Source of the DNA: Clostridia bacterium
GTDB lineage: Bacteria; Bacillota; Clostridia; Christensenellales; Aristaeellaceae
Direction: 5' to 3'
Assembly (NCBI GenBank): GCA_030536295.1
Contig: JAUNQH010000003.1
Coordinates: 14,601-75,669, forward strand
Length of the DNA stretch: 61,069 nt
Positions within the stretch are counted from its first letter, which is position 1. Each line of letters starts with the position of its first letter. The position numbers and the translations under genes were made by a program. The notes under the pieces are model-generated. The model made no database searches, had not been told where the DNA came from, and saw nothing but the letters and a program-made list of their open reading frames with translations. Positions 8,658 to 17,517 of this stretch are shown here, piece after piece.

Positions 8658-11600
8658 TCATTCTTCCGCGGTTCCATTCACACTTACAAAGAACAGATTG
8701 CCCAGATCGGCGGAACGGATGAAAGTGCGGTAATCCCTGAGCCTCACGATCTCTCCGTTCTTCCGCACGATACGATACGTCAGGCTTTCCTGCCCGTTCT
8801 TCCCTCTCGATGTCTCGTCAGCTCCATGTTCCCTTGTAAACGGGAAGTCATCCGGATGTACAAGCCCTCGCATGGTATTGCCCGTATACCGGATAAAATC
8901 ATCCGGATTTTCACAGCCGGCCAGCCGGATCATCTGCGCGTTGCAGTATACAAGCAGGCCGTCGGCGTTATCACGATAGACAAAGAACGCACCGGGCATA
9001 TTCTCGGCGATCGCGGAGATCAGCGGCATCGTATCCGCCAGGAACGTCTGTTTCCTGAGATACATAGGCGTTTTGTATTCTATATCGACCTTCGCCTGCG
9101 GCGGAAGCACCGCCACCGGGTTATTCGCGTAGTTTCTGAACATCTCACCGCAAGCTGAGAAGCACGCGAGCATCCTTTCGGAGAATGCGCCGCACTGACC
9201 GCCGACGATCATGTCAAAGGCCTGATCATGCGTATACGCCGGCTTGTAACAGCGCTCATTTGTCAGCGCGTCATAAATATCCGCAATGGAAACGATCTGC
9301 GCCGCGATCGGGATATCATCGCCCATCAGTCCGCTGGGATATCCTCTGCCGTCCCATTTTTCATGGTGATACATACAGATATCACTGGCTACACTGATGT
9401 ACTTGTCATCCCAGATCCCGGACATCTTCCGCACGATCTCGGCTCCGCGGGCGGAGTGCTCTTTCATCCGCGCGAACTCCCCGTCTGTCAGCTTTCCGGG
9501 CTTCAGCAGCACATTGTCGGGAATCGTGATCTTGCCGATATCATGCATCGCCGACGCATGAATGATCGTCTGCACCTTTTCTTCCGTCAGACCGTATCCG
9601 GGGCATCTGGCCATCACACAGCGCGCGAGGATCTCCGTAAAGCCCTTGACACGGCGGATATGCGATCCGCTTTCCGCGCTGCGGCTTTCCACCAGATCAG
9701 CCATCAGTTCAAGCACATTATTGCTGATGTTGTTCAGTGTGGTGTTTGCTTTCATCAGGTCAGCCGTGCGTTCTTCAACGATCCCGGTGATCTCCTCCTG
9801 ACGGCGCAGTTCCCTGCGGGTCTCCTCATCCGTGTTGCGCAAGCCGGAAATGATCGCGTTCATGTTTCCGTCAGCGTCACGGACCGGCGTAAATTTCATC
9901 TGATAATACGCGTACTCATCCGTACCGTTATCAACTCTGAAGCTCACGAAATACGAGTCACTGTGCTTCAGATTTGTAAGGATCACCTCACACGTGGTCT
10001 TCGCGAGGAACGCGGTCCGGTCCACCGGCGCCACAAAGCGGTCAGCCAGCAGGTGGAGCCTGTCCATATAGCTTTGTACCTGCTCCCATTCAGGAATGAT
10101 CTGCGTCAGTTTTCTGCTGACTCTGTAGGGAACCGCGACGTCCCACGCCTTTTCCGGTTCAATATGCACATAGCTGATGCTCTCAAAATCCTGACTGAAG
10201 CTGTCGATGATCGCCTTGGATTCCAGCTGTTTTTCTTCGCTTTCCAGCTTTTTGCGCAGCAGCCAGTCATCATTGATGTTCAGCAGACCGATCACAAAAT
10301 TATCCAGACTGCTTCTGGCCGGAGAGATCTTGATCCGGTAATACTCCGTCTTTCCGTTATGCACAAGGCGGAAGTTATGATAGCATGCCTTGCCCTGGGA
10401 AACATATCTCCTCACGCGTTCCAGGGACGTGAATCTGCGGAAGTCATCATAATCCTCCGGCAAAACCGCGTTGCGGAAAAAAGCATCAAGCCGCTCCGAT
10501 CCGGACAGGGCCGGATCAAGCGCGTCGATCAGCGCGTCAAACTCCGCGGTCGACCTTATTCTGAAAAGGGTCTTCTGTTTGATATCAGCATATACAACGT
10601 AGTCATAGTCCTCGGAAAGGCTGTCCAGCGTGGATGCCAGACCCGCTTCATGCTGTCTGCGGCGCTGTTCCTCCTGTTCCTGGAAAAGAGCATTCTTCTG
10701 CTTGGCCATGTAACGCGAAATAGCCAGACTCAGTATCCTTGCGAATTCGGCCAGCGTACCGCGTTCAAGATCGGAAAACTTATGTGGACCGGCGGTGTAG
10801 TGCACGGACAGCAGCCCCACAGGCATGTCATCGCAGTAGACCACCCGGGTCAGCCTTGCCCGCACAGGACATCCCGGCGCCGGGAGAACATCATCCTTCA
10901 CGAGCAGACTGTCATTGATCTCGATCACGCCGTCCGCGTAGACCTGATGACCCGGATCGGCATACACGCATTTCTGCCGGCAGCCTTCCGGCATACGGGC
11001 GGCAGACGGTATATCAGACACAAACCGGGTTCCGTTGTTGTCATTATACGTGACCTGATCCGCGGCATACAGCTGCCTCAACGGTTCCGCAAACACCTGC
11101 AGCATCTCCACCGGGTCGCCTTCATGGGTGGACATATATCCGGTCACATCCGCGCGCAGCTTTTCATGCGCGTACTGCTGCGCCTGTTCCGCCGTGATCT
11201 GCGCGGTAAAATATGCCAGCCTTGATACAAGGGATTTATCCGTTCTTTCTTCCTGACCGATCAGCACATTTTTCCGCCTGCCGGCACTGCCCTCGCGGAA
11301 GCTGACGATAACAAGCGTTGAGTTCATCACCCGCAGTTTTTTTCCAAAGCGAAGCAGCTCACCGCCGGTATAGAATCCGTTCACGGAAGCGATCTCCGTC
11401 AGCGGCATGGTCTCGCGGCTGACCTGGGAGTCACCCCAGAAAAGGCGTCTTGCCGCGCATGAGTAGATCTTGATCGCCTGCGGCGAAAATGCCGCAATAT
11501 CCGATATCTTGCCGTACAGCCCCGCGAGGATCGTATTTCTGTCGCCGTAGGAGATCCTGACGCGTGCCCCTTCCGGAATACCGATCACCATCCGGATGGA

Positions 11601-12404
11601 ATAGTCCGGAAGAAAACTGGTCGGCGTTCTGATGAATTCGACCCCGTCATCCTCCATGATCAGCGGAAACACCAGCGCGTCATGGTCTGACAGGGACAGA
11701 TTCAGATATTTCTCATATATGGAAAAAGCCGGCTGTCCATCGATCTCCCGGATCACTTTACCTTCGCTTCCGGAAACGCGCATGGAACGGCCCAGCCCTT
11801 TCCAGCCGAGCACATACGCGGGCTGGATATTCAGTTCTGTTCCGTAATACAGTACGGCGATCATGCCGTCAAGCGTCATCGGATGACCCTTCGCGATAAT
11901 ATCCGCGTCGATGGACGGGTCATCATAGTCCACGCTCGCGCCGCCGAAAATGATGATCCCTTCATCAAGTTCAGCCGTTTCTCCGTCCAGGCAAAACAGA
12001 TCCCTGTATGTGCTGGACGGAATCAGTTCCACGCCGCGGAGCCCCGGCCGTGTTCCGCACAGGCGCCACAGATCGCTCATGGACGAGATCGCGGTACCTT
12101 CCTGCAGCCAGACAAGTTCCGCGTATGTATCGGGCTTTTCAAACGCCCAGCAGGTTACATGCACACCGTATGACAACCGGCCGTCGGCGATATTTCCGGA
12201 CGCTTCACATCCATACCACGGCGCGTCCGGGAAAACACGCCCGATCTGCTCAGCCACCTCATATACAAGGTCCCGCGCGTTGCGGACCCATGTAATGTAA
12301 AACAAAACGCTGCCTGCCCGGCCCGCGGGATCCTTTTTCCTGATGTCTTCAAGGGCACGCGAAAAAGCGCCGGCATTTTCATATGGCATCTGATATGTCA
12401 GCAC
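8658..12404 (-). CDS. FIST-GAF-PAS-PAS-HD-GYP-PAS sensory cyclic-di-GMP phosphodiesterase
   Basis: A 1248-residue cytoplasmic signalling protein. Approximate order: FIST N (10-210), FIST C (225-370, with YSCAARRLFWG), a GAF-like domain (400-590), a coiled linker, PAS (610-720), PAS (740-880), HD-GYP (910-1100) and a C-terminal PAS of the PAS_3 type (1130-1245). The HD-GYP metal and catalytic residues are intact: HDIGK (H954-D955), HHE at 1013-1015 and GRGYPSGL. FIST domains are predicted small-ligand (amino-acid) sensors, so ligand binding may control c-di-GMP breakdown. The start is GTG 12404: GGGAGG lies 8 nt upstream, whereas the GTG at 12413 overlaps that Shine-Dalgarno. No membrane segment is visible. 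Divergent from a GGDEF gene. Confidence 0.9.
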   Translation of the reverse strand: MLTYQMPYENAGAFSRALEDIRKKDPAGRAGSVLFYITWVRNARDLVYEVAEQIGRVFPDAPWYGCEASGNIADGRLSYGVHVTCWAFEKPDTYAELVWLQEGTAISSMSDLWRLCGTRPGLRGVELIPSSTYRDLFCLDGETAELDEGIIIFGGASVDYDDPSIDADIIAKGHPMTLDGMIAVLYYGTELNIQPAYVLGWKGLGRSMRVSGSEGKVIREIDGQPAFSIYEKYLNLSLSDHDALVFPLIMEDDGVEFIRTPTSFLPDYSIRMVIGIPEGARVRISYGDRNTILAGLYGKISDIAAFSPQAIKIYSCAARRLFWGDSQVSRETMPLTEIASVNGFYTGGELLRFGKKLRVMNSTLVIVSFREGSAGRRKNVLIGQEERTDKSLVSRLAYFTAQITAEQAQQYAHEKLRADVTGYMSTHEGDPVEMLQVFAEPLRQLYAADQVTYNDNNGTRFVSDIPSAARMPEGCRQKCVYADPGHQVYADGVIEINDSLLVKDDVLPAPGCPVRARLTRVVYCDDMPVGLLSVHYTAGPHKFSDLERGTLAEFARILSLAISRYMAKQKNALFQEQEEQRRRQHEAGLASTLDSLSEDYDYVVYADIKQKTLFRIRSTAEFDALIDALDPALSGSERLDAFFRNAVLPEDYDDFRRFTSLERVRRYVSQGKACYHNFRLVHNGKTEYYRIKISPARSSLDNFVIGLLNINDDWLLRKKLESEEKQLESKAIIDSFSQDFESISYVHIEPEKAWDVAVPYRVSRKLTQIIPEWEQVQSYMDRLHLLADRFVAPVDRTAFLAKTTCEVILTNLKHSDSYFVSFRVDNGTDEYAYYQMKFTPVRDADGNMNAIISGLRNTDEETRRELRRQEEITGIVEERTADLMKANTTLNNISNNVLELMADLVESRSAESGSHIRRVKGFTEILARCVMARCPGYGLTEEKVQTIIHASAMHDIGKITIPDNVLLKPGKLTDGEFARMKEHSARGAEIVRKMSGIWDDKYISVASDICMYHHEKWDGRGYPSGLMGDDIPIAAQIVSIADIYDALTNERCYKPAYTHDQAFDMIVGGQCGAFSERMLACFSACGEMFRNYANNPVAVLPPQAKVDIEYKTPMYLRKQTFLADTMPLISAIAENMPGAFFVYRDNADGLLVYCNAQMIRLAGCENPDDFIRYTGNTMRGLVHPDDFPFTREHGADETSRGKNGQESLTYRIVRKNGEIVRLRDYRTFIRSADLGNLFFVSVNGTAEE

Positions 12405-12477
12405 GTTCCGCACCTCCCGTCACAGGAATCGTCCGTTTCAGCCCGTTCATTAAAACAACATGTAACCATTTGAGAGG

Positions 12478-12507
12478 ATTATACACCGGAAGTTATTATA
12501 AAATCAA
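12478..12507 (-). promoter_or_regulatory. Promoter of the FIST/HD-GYP gene
   Basis: Minus strand: TTGATT (complement of 12502-12507), 18-bp spacer, TATAAT (complement of 12478-12483). It lies about 75 bp upstream of the GTG start. Confidence 0.65.
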
Positions 12508-12634
12508 TCTTTTTTTATTTTTTCGGTCATTTTTATGTATTATTGCACTGATTTTTGTACTTATTTCACATTTCCCGCATTAACGTTATTTTTGTCTTCA
12601 ATGTGTTCTTTCGCGGCGCATCTGCACATTTTTC

Positions 12635-12662
12635 TTGACGAACAGATGGTTTTCGGTATATC
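12635..12662 (+). promoter_or_regulatory. Promoter of the GGDEF gene
   Basis: TTGACG (12635-12640), 16-bp spacer, TATATC (12657-12662), about 70 bp upstream of the TTG start. Confidence 0.55.
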
Positions 12663-12733
12663 ATTCACTATGAATTGTAACTATTTATGTAACCGTTGGT
12701 ACTGTTACAGCATCCGAAAAGAGGTAACCATCA

Positions 12734-13885
12734 TTGCCGAAAGAGTTTTTCGCGGTCACGGTCGATCTCACATCACTGGCTTTCATGCTGGTCCTCTTCT
12801 GCGCCGCTTTTGTCGCCGACAGACGTAACAGAAGCGGCAGTCGACACCTGTTCCTGACAATGACGGCAACCTGGATCCTCGCCCTGATCACCGATACGTT
12901 TGCCTGGAGCACGGACCTGTCCCCTGCGTTAACGGCCGCGGACTGGTTTTTCGGCGTGTTTTCCTGCTGCTTTGCCGAGATCGAAGCCACACTGTTCATT
13001 TTTTATCTGCTGACACTGACGCGTGAACGCGGCAGGGATGTCAAACGGACACTCGGCCATGCCGCGGTGATCATCAACGGCATCGGCATCGCGCTCACGG
13101 TGTTTTTCGCGGTCATCGGCAAGCTCTATACCGCGGAAGGCGGAAAGCTTCTGCCGGGCAATCACTATTTCATCGTCGGTCTGTCGCCGATCCTCACGGT
13201 CACCGGTCTTCTGATATTCGTCTTGTCAAAATGGAGTACGCTCGGGAAACGTATTGTGGCAACGACCGTCATCTATGTGTTGCTCCCGCTGGCCGGCTAT
13301 ATTCTGGAAGTCTTTGTTCTTGAATGGTTTCCCGCGTCCATGTGCATGAATTCCATGGCGCTGCTGATCGTTTACATTATGCTTCAGGCAAACGAGATCA
13401 ACGCGACGCATGAAAGGGAGCGCATCCTCAGGGAGTTGTCCACGGTGCATGTGATGACCGGGCTGAACAACCGCCGTGTCTATCATGAAAGGATCATCGC
13501 CGTCAGGCCGGACGAACGGCTCTGCGTGATCTTCAGCGATGTAAACGCGCTCAAATACACCAATGACAATTTCGGCCATGAGGCCGGTGATCAGCTGCTG
13601 AAGGACTATGCCGCAATGATCTCGGATCACTTCGGCAAAGAGAATGTATACCGTATCAGCGGTGATGAATTCGTAGTCATCTTCAACGCGGAAGACACGG
13701 CCGCCGCCGATGCCGCGGTGGCTGCCTTCCGCGGCAGAATAAGCCGTAATGAGTCCGTCGCTTCCGTCGGTGCCGCCATCGGATACGGAAAAGAGATCAA
13801 CCGGATCCTGGATGAAGCGGAAAAGAGGATGTACGCGGATAAGGATCTGTATTATGAGCGTACCGGAAAACCCAGGCGACGTTAA
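12734..13885 (+). CDS. Membrane diguanylate cyclase (GGDEF) with N-terminal multi-TM sensor
   Basis: 383 residues. The first 210 or so hold about seven hydrophobic helices, MASE-like in organisation. A short linker (NEINATHERERILREL) leads to a GGDEF domain starting at MTGLNNRRVY. The signature is SGDEF (S309-F313); Ser in the first position occurs in active cyclases. FSDVNALKYTND and NFGHEAGDQLL, the substrate and metal-binding segments, are intact. I see no RxxD inhibitory site just upstream. The start is TTG 12734, placed by AAAAGAGG at 12717-12724. It is divergent from the HD-GYP protein, so synthesis and breakdown of c-di-GMP are encoded back to back. Confidence 0.88.
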   Translation: MPKEFFAVTVDLTSLAFMLVLFCAAFVADRRNRSGSRHLFLTMTATWILALITDTFAWSTDLSPALTAADWFFGVFSCCFAEIEATLFIFYLLTLTRERGRDVKRTLGHAAVIINGIGIALTVFFAVIGKLYTAEGGKLLPGNHYFIVGLSPILTVTGLLIFVLSKWSTLGKRIVATTVIYVLLPLAGYILEVFVLEWFPASMCMNSMALLIVYIMLQANEINATHERERILRELSTVHVMTGLNNRRVYHERIIAVRPDERLCVIFSDVNALKYTNDNFGHEAGDQLLKDYAAMISDHFGKENVYRISGDEFVVIFNAEDTAAADAAVAAFRGRISRNESVASVGAAIGYGKEINRILDEAEKRMYADKDLYYERTGKPRRR

Positions 13886-13930
13886 CAGCAGACTGCCGGC
13901 CGGCATACGGAGGCGGCTGGCCGGAGGAGC

Positions 13931-14527
13931 ATGAAGAAAATGAAAGAACATATTATCTCCGGCGGAATCAGCTATATTGAATCCTCTGACGATCCTCTCT
14001 CTTCGGATATCGGTATCATACGGGACGGTGCCGCGACCTGGCTGTTCGATGTCGGTGACGGCGAGCGGAGCATCGGCGGGCTGGACGGAACATATCACGC
14101 CGTCCTTTCCCATTTTCACCGCGATCATACCGGCAATCTCGGCCGGATCCGGATCGCGGATCTTTATGTGTCCGCCGAGACCTTCCGTCATACGCGCAGA
14201 GGCATGATCGTCAGCAATGATATCCGTATCGGAGAGATACACATTTTTCCGCTTCCCTCGAGCCACGCGAAAGGCTGCCTCGCGCTTGAGGTCGGTGACA
14301 CATATGTGTTCACGGGAGACGGAACATATTGCTGTATGAAGGCCGGCCGCCCTGTATACAACGCGACGCTGCTGAAGGATGAGATCGAAGTGCTGAAGAA
14401 GCTGCGCGCGCCTTACCTGCTGGAAAGCCACCGCATGGGAACCGTACGCGAGAGGGCAGCCGTCATCGCGGAGCTGGAACGGATCTATGCCGGCCGTGTC
14501 GGAAATGAACCGTATATCGCGGTATAA
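13931..14527 (+). CDS. MBL-fold metallo-hydrolase
   Basis: 198 residues with the metallo-beta-lactamase metal motif HFHRDH (in LSHFHRDHTGN) at about residue 60, a later metal His in LPSSHAKGC, and FTGDGTY at the position of the bridging Asp. It is compact and has no added domain, resembling uncharacterised small hydrolases. It starts 45 nt after the GGDEF stop, so it may be co-transcribed, but no functional link is evident. Two in-frame ATGs (13931 and 13940) follow GGAGGAG; the second has the better spacing and gives MKEHIISGG. Confidence 0.85.
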   Translation: MKKMKEHIISGGISYIESSDDPLSSDIGIIRDGAATWLFDVGDGERSIGGLDGTYHAVLSHFHRDHTGNLGRIRIADLYVSAETFRHTRRGMIVSNDIRIGEIHIFPLPSSHAKGCLALEVGDTYVFTGDGTYCCMKAGRPVYNATLLKDEIEVLKKLRAPYLLESHRMGTVRERAAVIAELERIYAGRVGNEPYIAV

Positions 14528-14546
14528 TGTTCACGCGCGATCATGA

Positions 14547-14575
14547 TTGATTGTGTTTTCTCTCTTATGTATAAT
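14547..14575 (+). promoter_or_regulatory. Promoter of surE
   Basis: TTGATT (14547-14552), 17-bp spacer, TATAAT (14570-14575). Transcription would begin near 14582, leaving a leader of about 120 nt. Confidence 0.7.
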
Positions 14576-14581
14576 AAGTGA

Positions 14582-14704
14582 TGTGTTATTGCTCCGCCGT
14601 CCGGTGTATCCGCGCCGGGCAGGCACAGCTGCCGCCATGTGAAGCCCCGGGCAGCCGCGCCCGGGGTAAAATCGTGATACTGAAACGCCGGGAGGTCGGT
14701 CCTA
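14582..14704 (+). promoter_or_regulatory. Structured 5' leader of surE
   Basis: The leader contains GGCAG/CTGCC (about 14617-14632) and a perfect 8-bp GC hairpin (CCCCGGGC with GCCCGGGG) ending near 14666. No T-run follows, so it is not a simple terminator. I matched it to no known RNA family. Confidence 0.4.
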
Positions 14705-15469
14705 TTGAATATTCTGCTCGTCAATGATGACGGATTTGACAGCGCGTATCTGCGTGAATTCTGCCGCATGGCCGCTGACCGCGGTCACAGGGTCCGTGTT
14801 TGCGCCCCGATGTTTCAGCAGAGCGCGAAGTCACATTCCTTCACCATTCTGGAGCCGGTTCTGACGCAGGAAAGAAAAATGGACGGAGCCGAGCGCGCGT
14901 GGGCGATCGCCGGCACACCGGTGGATTGTTCGCGTATCGGTTTTCTGGAGCTGTACCCTGAAGCCGAGATCGTGATCAGCGGCATCAATAACGGATTGAA
15001 TGAGGCCAGCAGCGTCTATCCCTCCGGCACGGTAGCGGCAGCGCGTGAAGCCGCGCTCTACCGTTTGCCCGCCATGGCGGTCAGCGCCGGCTACTGCCTG
15101 CCGGATGAAACGCTGCGTTATTATATCGCCTGGTGCCTGAAGATCGCTGAAAGGCTGATCGTCTATGACCGGCCGGACAGAGCCCTGCTGAACGTGAATA
15201 TCCCCGGCGTACCGCTGGCTGAACTGAAAGCGCCCGTTTTCTGTCCTCCGGATCCCGCCGCATATGAAAACCGTTATATCCGCAGGGAGGACCCGCGTGG
15301 AAACACCTACTTCTGGCTCGGGCCCGAAGTCCACAATGATCATCCGTCGGAGGGTACCGACATATGGTATCTGAACCGCGGGCATATCACCTGCACATTC
15401 ATCGGTCCCTATGATCTTGATCAGTCCCGTTTCGCGGATCTGCTGGAAGACACCCCCGGCGCAGTCTGA
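14705..15469 (+). CDS. surE: 5'/3'-nucleotidase SurE
   Basis: 254 residues, the family length. The start MNILLVNDDGF contains the metal-binding Asp-Asp (D8, D9). FQQSAKSHSFT corresponds to the conserved 'xQSGxxxxxT' segment with the metal-ligand Ser, and VISGINNGLN is the SurE signature with the metal-binding Asn. SurE removes phosphate from nucleoside monophosphates and is linked to stress survival. The codon at 14705 is TTG; GGAGG at 14691-14695 (9-nt spacing) confirms it. It is followed at 45 nt by the AlkZ-related gene on the same strand. Confidence 0.93.
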   Translation: MNILLVNDDGFDSAYLREFCRMAADRGHRVRVCAPMFQQSAKSHSFTILEPVLTQERKMDGAERAWAIAGTPVDCSRIGFLELYPEAEIVISGINNGLNEASSVYPSGTVAAAREAALYRLPAMAVSAGYCLPDETLRYYIAWCLKIAERLIVYDRPDRALLNVNIPGVPLAELKAPVFCPPDPAAYENRYIRREDPRGNTYFWLGPEVHNDHPSEGTDIWYLNRGHITCTFIGPYDLDQSRFADLLEDTPGAV

Positions 15470-15514
15470 CAGCAGTCATATTCGGGCATATCTCACAGAA
15501 AGGAGCAACCGGCA

Positions 15515-16240
15515 ATGGGAAACGAAAGCGGAGAATGGATCATGCACGGTGTCAGCCCGGACGATCCGCGCCGTATTCATGACCCTGCGCAGCTGCTGCA
15601 GGTCATCGACGAGGTCGGTTTTCTTCCGCTTTTTGAATGCGGCATTCCCGGCGCGTCCGTTGAGGAACGGACCGTTCCGGACTTCTGGTGGTCCGGGGAT
15701 GAAAAGAACGATCCGTGGGAATGGCGACGGATCATCGCCGGCAGCGGGAAAGCAGCCTACGGTAAGTTTTTTGACAAAAAAGCCGGTTTCGTATCCCTGG
15801 CCTGGTTTCCGTATCTGATCAACGCTCGCAGGGACGGATATGATTTTGAGGGCTGGTGGGAAGACGGCAAGGCTACCAAGCGCGCGCAGAGCATCATGGA
15901 ACTGTTTGATACGCGGGATGAGCTGTTTTCCTTCGATATCAAAAAACTTGCCGGCTTCGGCAAGGACGGCGAAAAGAATTTCGAAGGCACGATCACGGAG
16001 CTGATGATGAAAACCTTCCTGACCGTGAAGGATTTCCGGATGCGCCTGAACAGGCAGGGGCAGCCATACGGCTGGCACATCGCTGTCTATGCTCCCCCGG
16101 AGCATATCTGGGGCGAAGATCACGTAAACAGCGCCGACAGGGAGAAGCCGGATGATTCACGTACGCGGATCCGGGAGCATCTGCGTCTGCTGTATCCCGA
16201 TGCTCCGGAAAAACAGCTGACAAAAGTTTTCGGCATATAA
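15515..16240 (+). CDS. AlkZ-related protein, unknown function
   Basis: 241 residues, soluble. Marked segments are RRIHDPAQLLQVIDEVGFLPLF, DFWWSGDEKNDPWEWRRI, YGKFFDKKAGFVS and LAGFGKDGEKNFEG. I recall this architecture from Firmicutes proteins annotated AlkZ-related, that is, distant relatives of winged-helix DNA glycosylases that unhook interstrand crosslinks. The QxQ-type catalytic motif of AlkZ is not obvious, so glycosylase activity is unproven. AAGGAG lies upstream of the ATG. Probably co-transcribed with surE and ended by the hairpin at 16253. Confidence 0.6.
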   Translation: MGNESGEWIMHGVSPDDPRRIHDPAQLLQVIDEVGFLPLFECGIPGASVEERTVPDFWWSGDEKNDPWEWRRIIAGSGKAAYGKFFDKKAGFVSLAWFPYLINARRDGYDFEGWWEDGKATKRAQSIMELFDTRDELFSFDIKKLAGFGKDGEKNFEGTITELMMKTFLTVKDFRMRLNRQGQPYGWHIAVYAPPEHIWGEDHVNSADREKPDDSRTRIREHLRLLYPDAPEKQLTKVFGI

Positions 16241-16252
16241 TGCCCATAAGCA

Positions 16253-16290
16253 ATGAAGCGCCTGCCCTCAAAAGAAGGCAGGCGCTTCAT
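16253..16290. terminator. Bidirectional terminator hairpin
   Basis: A perfect 14-bp stem (16253-16266 with 16277-16290) between the AlkZ-related gene and the convergent secreted-protein gene. Confidence 0.75.
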
Positions 16291-16307
16291 CGTTTCAACC
16301 TTGTAAA

Positions 16308-16832
16308 TTACTTTTCAACCCACAGGCTGCCCTGAACTTCCGCGATGAAAGCGGTATCAGCTTCGGTGAACAGACCTTCGCAGTACTGGATACGGCACAT
16401 ATCGAAGTCTTCAAAGGTGGTGTAGCGCTGCTGCACGGAGCCGTTTTCGGATTCCGCTACACAGTTGATATACTTGTTGCCGTAGGGCGTTGTTTCGATC
16501 GTCACGACGTATCCCTCGCCGGCCAGATCCGCTTCCAGAGCGGCGCGCTCGGCTTCCAGTTCCTCATCCGTCATGTCATTCATGTTCTTGTCTTCAACGT
16601 CGCGTGCAAACACAGCAACGATCACGGGGCACACACCGTCACGGCTCACTGTGAACTGAACATAGTCATCGGTGCAATGCTCATCATATTCGATGCTGTA
16701 TTCGCCTTCCATCTCAAAGGTGACCTTCGCGCCGGAGGCGGCGTCTGTCAGGATCACGATCTTCTCGGCATAAACGGCAGCAGCGGTCAGCAGCATAGCC
16801 AGCGCAAGCAGGGCACAGAATAAACGCTTCAT
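16308..16832 (-). CDS. Secreted hypothetical protein (174 aa)
   Basis: Start ATG 16832 is set by GAGGAGGA 8 nt upstream; an upstream in-frame ATG at 16853 would precede that site. The first 22 residues form a signal peptide ending AAAVYA. The mature part is acidic, with an alternating beta-strand pattern and an acidic helix at MTDEELEAERAALEADL. No lipobox and no catalytic motif are seen. It lies 35 nt behind the SH3 gene and is probably its operon partner. I do not recognise the family. Confidence 0.7.
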   Translation of the reverse strand: MKRLFCALLALAMLLTAAAVYAEKIVILTDAASGAKVTFEMEGEYSIEYDEHCTDDYVQFTVSRDGVCPVIVAVFARDVEDKNMNDMTDEELEAERAALEADLAGEGYVVTIETTPYGNKYINCVAESENGSVQQRYTTFEDFDMCRIQYCEGLFTEADTAFIAEVQGSLWVEK

Positions 16833-16867
16833 ATTATAGTTCCTCCTCATCATCTTTCCTGAAGAAA

Positions 16868-17413
16868 TCAGTCTTCCTTAACAAGATACTTCATCAGAAC
16901 AAAACCGCACTTGTTTTCTTCTTCCAGATAAACCTGTGCCCAGGTATTGGTCGTTGCCAGTACGGAGACCTCATCACCGTTGTGCAGCACGCCGAGCTTG
17001 GTGCCGTCGGTGCTGGGATTCCAGTAGAGGGTCACGGTGCCGGTCGTACGGGCGGGTTTGATGGTCGCGGCATAATCCGTGAACTTGAAGGACTTGTAGT
17101 TCGCGCTGCCGATCGAGGAGCTTGCGGGTTTCTTTCCCGGATAGGTCTTGCTCAGCAGGCTGGCCTGAACCCAGGCGTCCTGGCTTCCCCATACGATCAT
17201 GGCCCAGCCGTTGACGATATGATCAACGCCGACCTTATCGCCGTAAGGGATCTTCGACACAATATTGGCTTCCTTGGAGGGATACTCGCGCACATTCAGC
17301 GGCTTGCCGTTCGGGCAGGCGGAATACCAGTCCGTAACTTTGGCAAAAGCGGGGGCAACGGCAACGCTCAGCAGCACTGCCACAAGCAAAGCAGCAACCA
17401 GGGTTTTTTTCAT
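16868..17413 (-). CDS. Secreted protein with two bacterial SH3 domains
   Basis: 181 residues. The signal peptide MKKTLVAALLVAVLLSVA ends at AFA. The first SH3b domain (about 30-90) has PLNVREYPSKEANIVSKIPYG and WAMIVWGSQDAWVQASLL; the second (about 115-178) is divergent and ends CGFVLMKYLV. Such domains bind cell-wall peptides. There is no enzymatic domain, so it may be an adaptor or wall-binding protein. First gene of a two-gene operon with an AGGAGG site and a well-formed promoter. Confidence 0.8.
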   Translation of the reverse strand: MKKTLVAALLVAVLLSVAVAPAFAKVTDWYSACPNGKPLNVREYPSKEANIVSKIPYGDKVGVDHIVNGWAMIVWGSQDAWVQASLLSKTYPGKKPASSSIGSANYKSFKFTDYAATIKPARTTGTVTLYWNPSTDGTKLGVLHNGDEVSVLATTNTWAQVYLEEENKCGFVLMKYLVKED

Positions 17414-17453
17414 GGATGTAGCCTCCTATTATTAGTTCCTTTCCGATATTCAC

Positions 17454-17468
17454 CGAACGTAACGTTCG
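17454..17468. promoter_or_regulatory. 15-bp perfect palindrome in the SH3-operon leader
   Basis: CGAACGT-A-ACGTTCG lies between the predicted transcription start (about 17482, minus strand) and the ATG at 17413. It could be an operator or an RNA hairpin. Confidence 0.5.
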
Positions 17469-17488
17469 CGAATTCGGTATGTAATGGT

Positions 17489-17517
17489 ATTTTAATACAT
17501 ATAACAGTATTTTGCAA
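17489..17517 (-). promoter_or_regulatory. Promoter of the SH3 operon with overlapping dyads
   Basis: Minus strand: TTGCAA (17512-17517), 17-bp spacer, TAAAAT (complement of 17489-17494). A GTATT-N2-AATAC dyad covers the -10 element and a GTATT-N4-AATAC dyad covers the -35 element, suggesting repressor binding. The rest of the 350-bp gap up to 17763 holds no supportable gene. Confidence 0.6.

Larger units (their letters stand above)
12405..12733. other. Divergent control region between c-di-GMP phosphodiesterase and cyclase genes
   Basis: A 329-bp AT-rich stretch without a supportable gene. It carries one promoter for each direction (listed separately). GTAAC motifs recur at 12462, 12677 and 12690, with the inverse GTTAC at 12704 and a GTAACCAT at 12724 next to the plus-strand ribosome binding site. 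They could be operator half-sites, but I cannot assign a regulator. Confidence 0.5.

Noticed and set aside
13655-13675. SGDEF read as an inactivated GGDEF site
   Set aside because: Small residues in the first position are found in active cyclases, and the remaining substrate and metal residues are intact.
14640-14670. GC hairpin before surE read as a terminator
   Set aside because: It is followed by TAAAATCG and no T-run, so it is more likely a leader structure.
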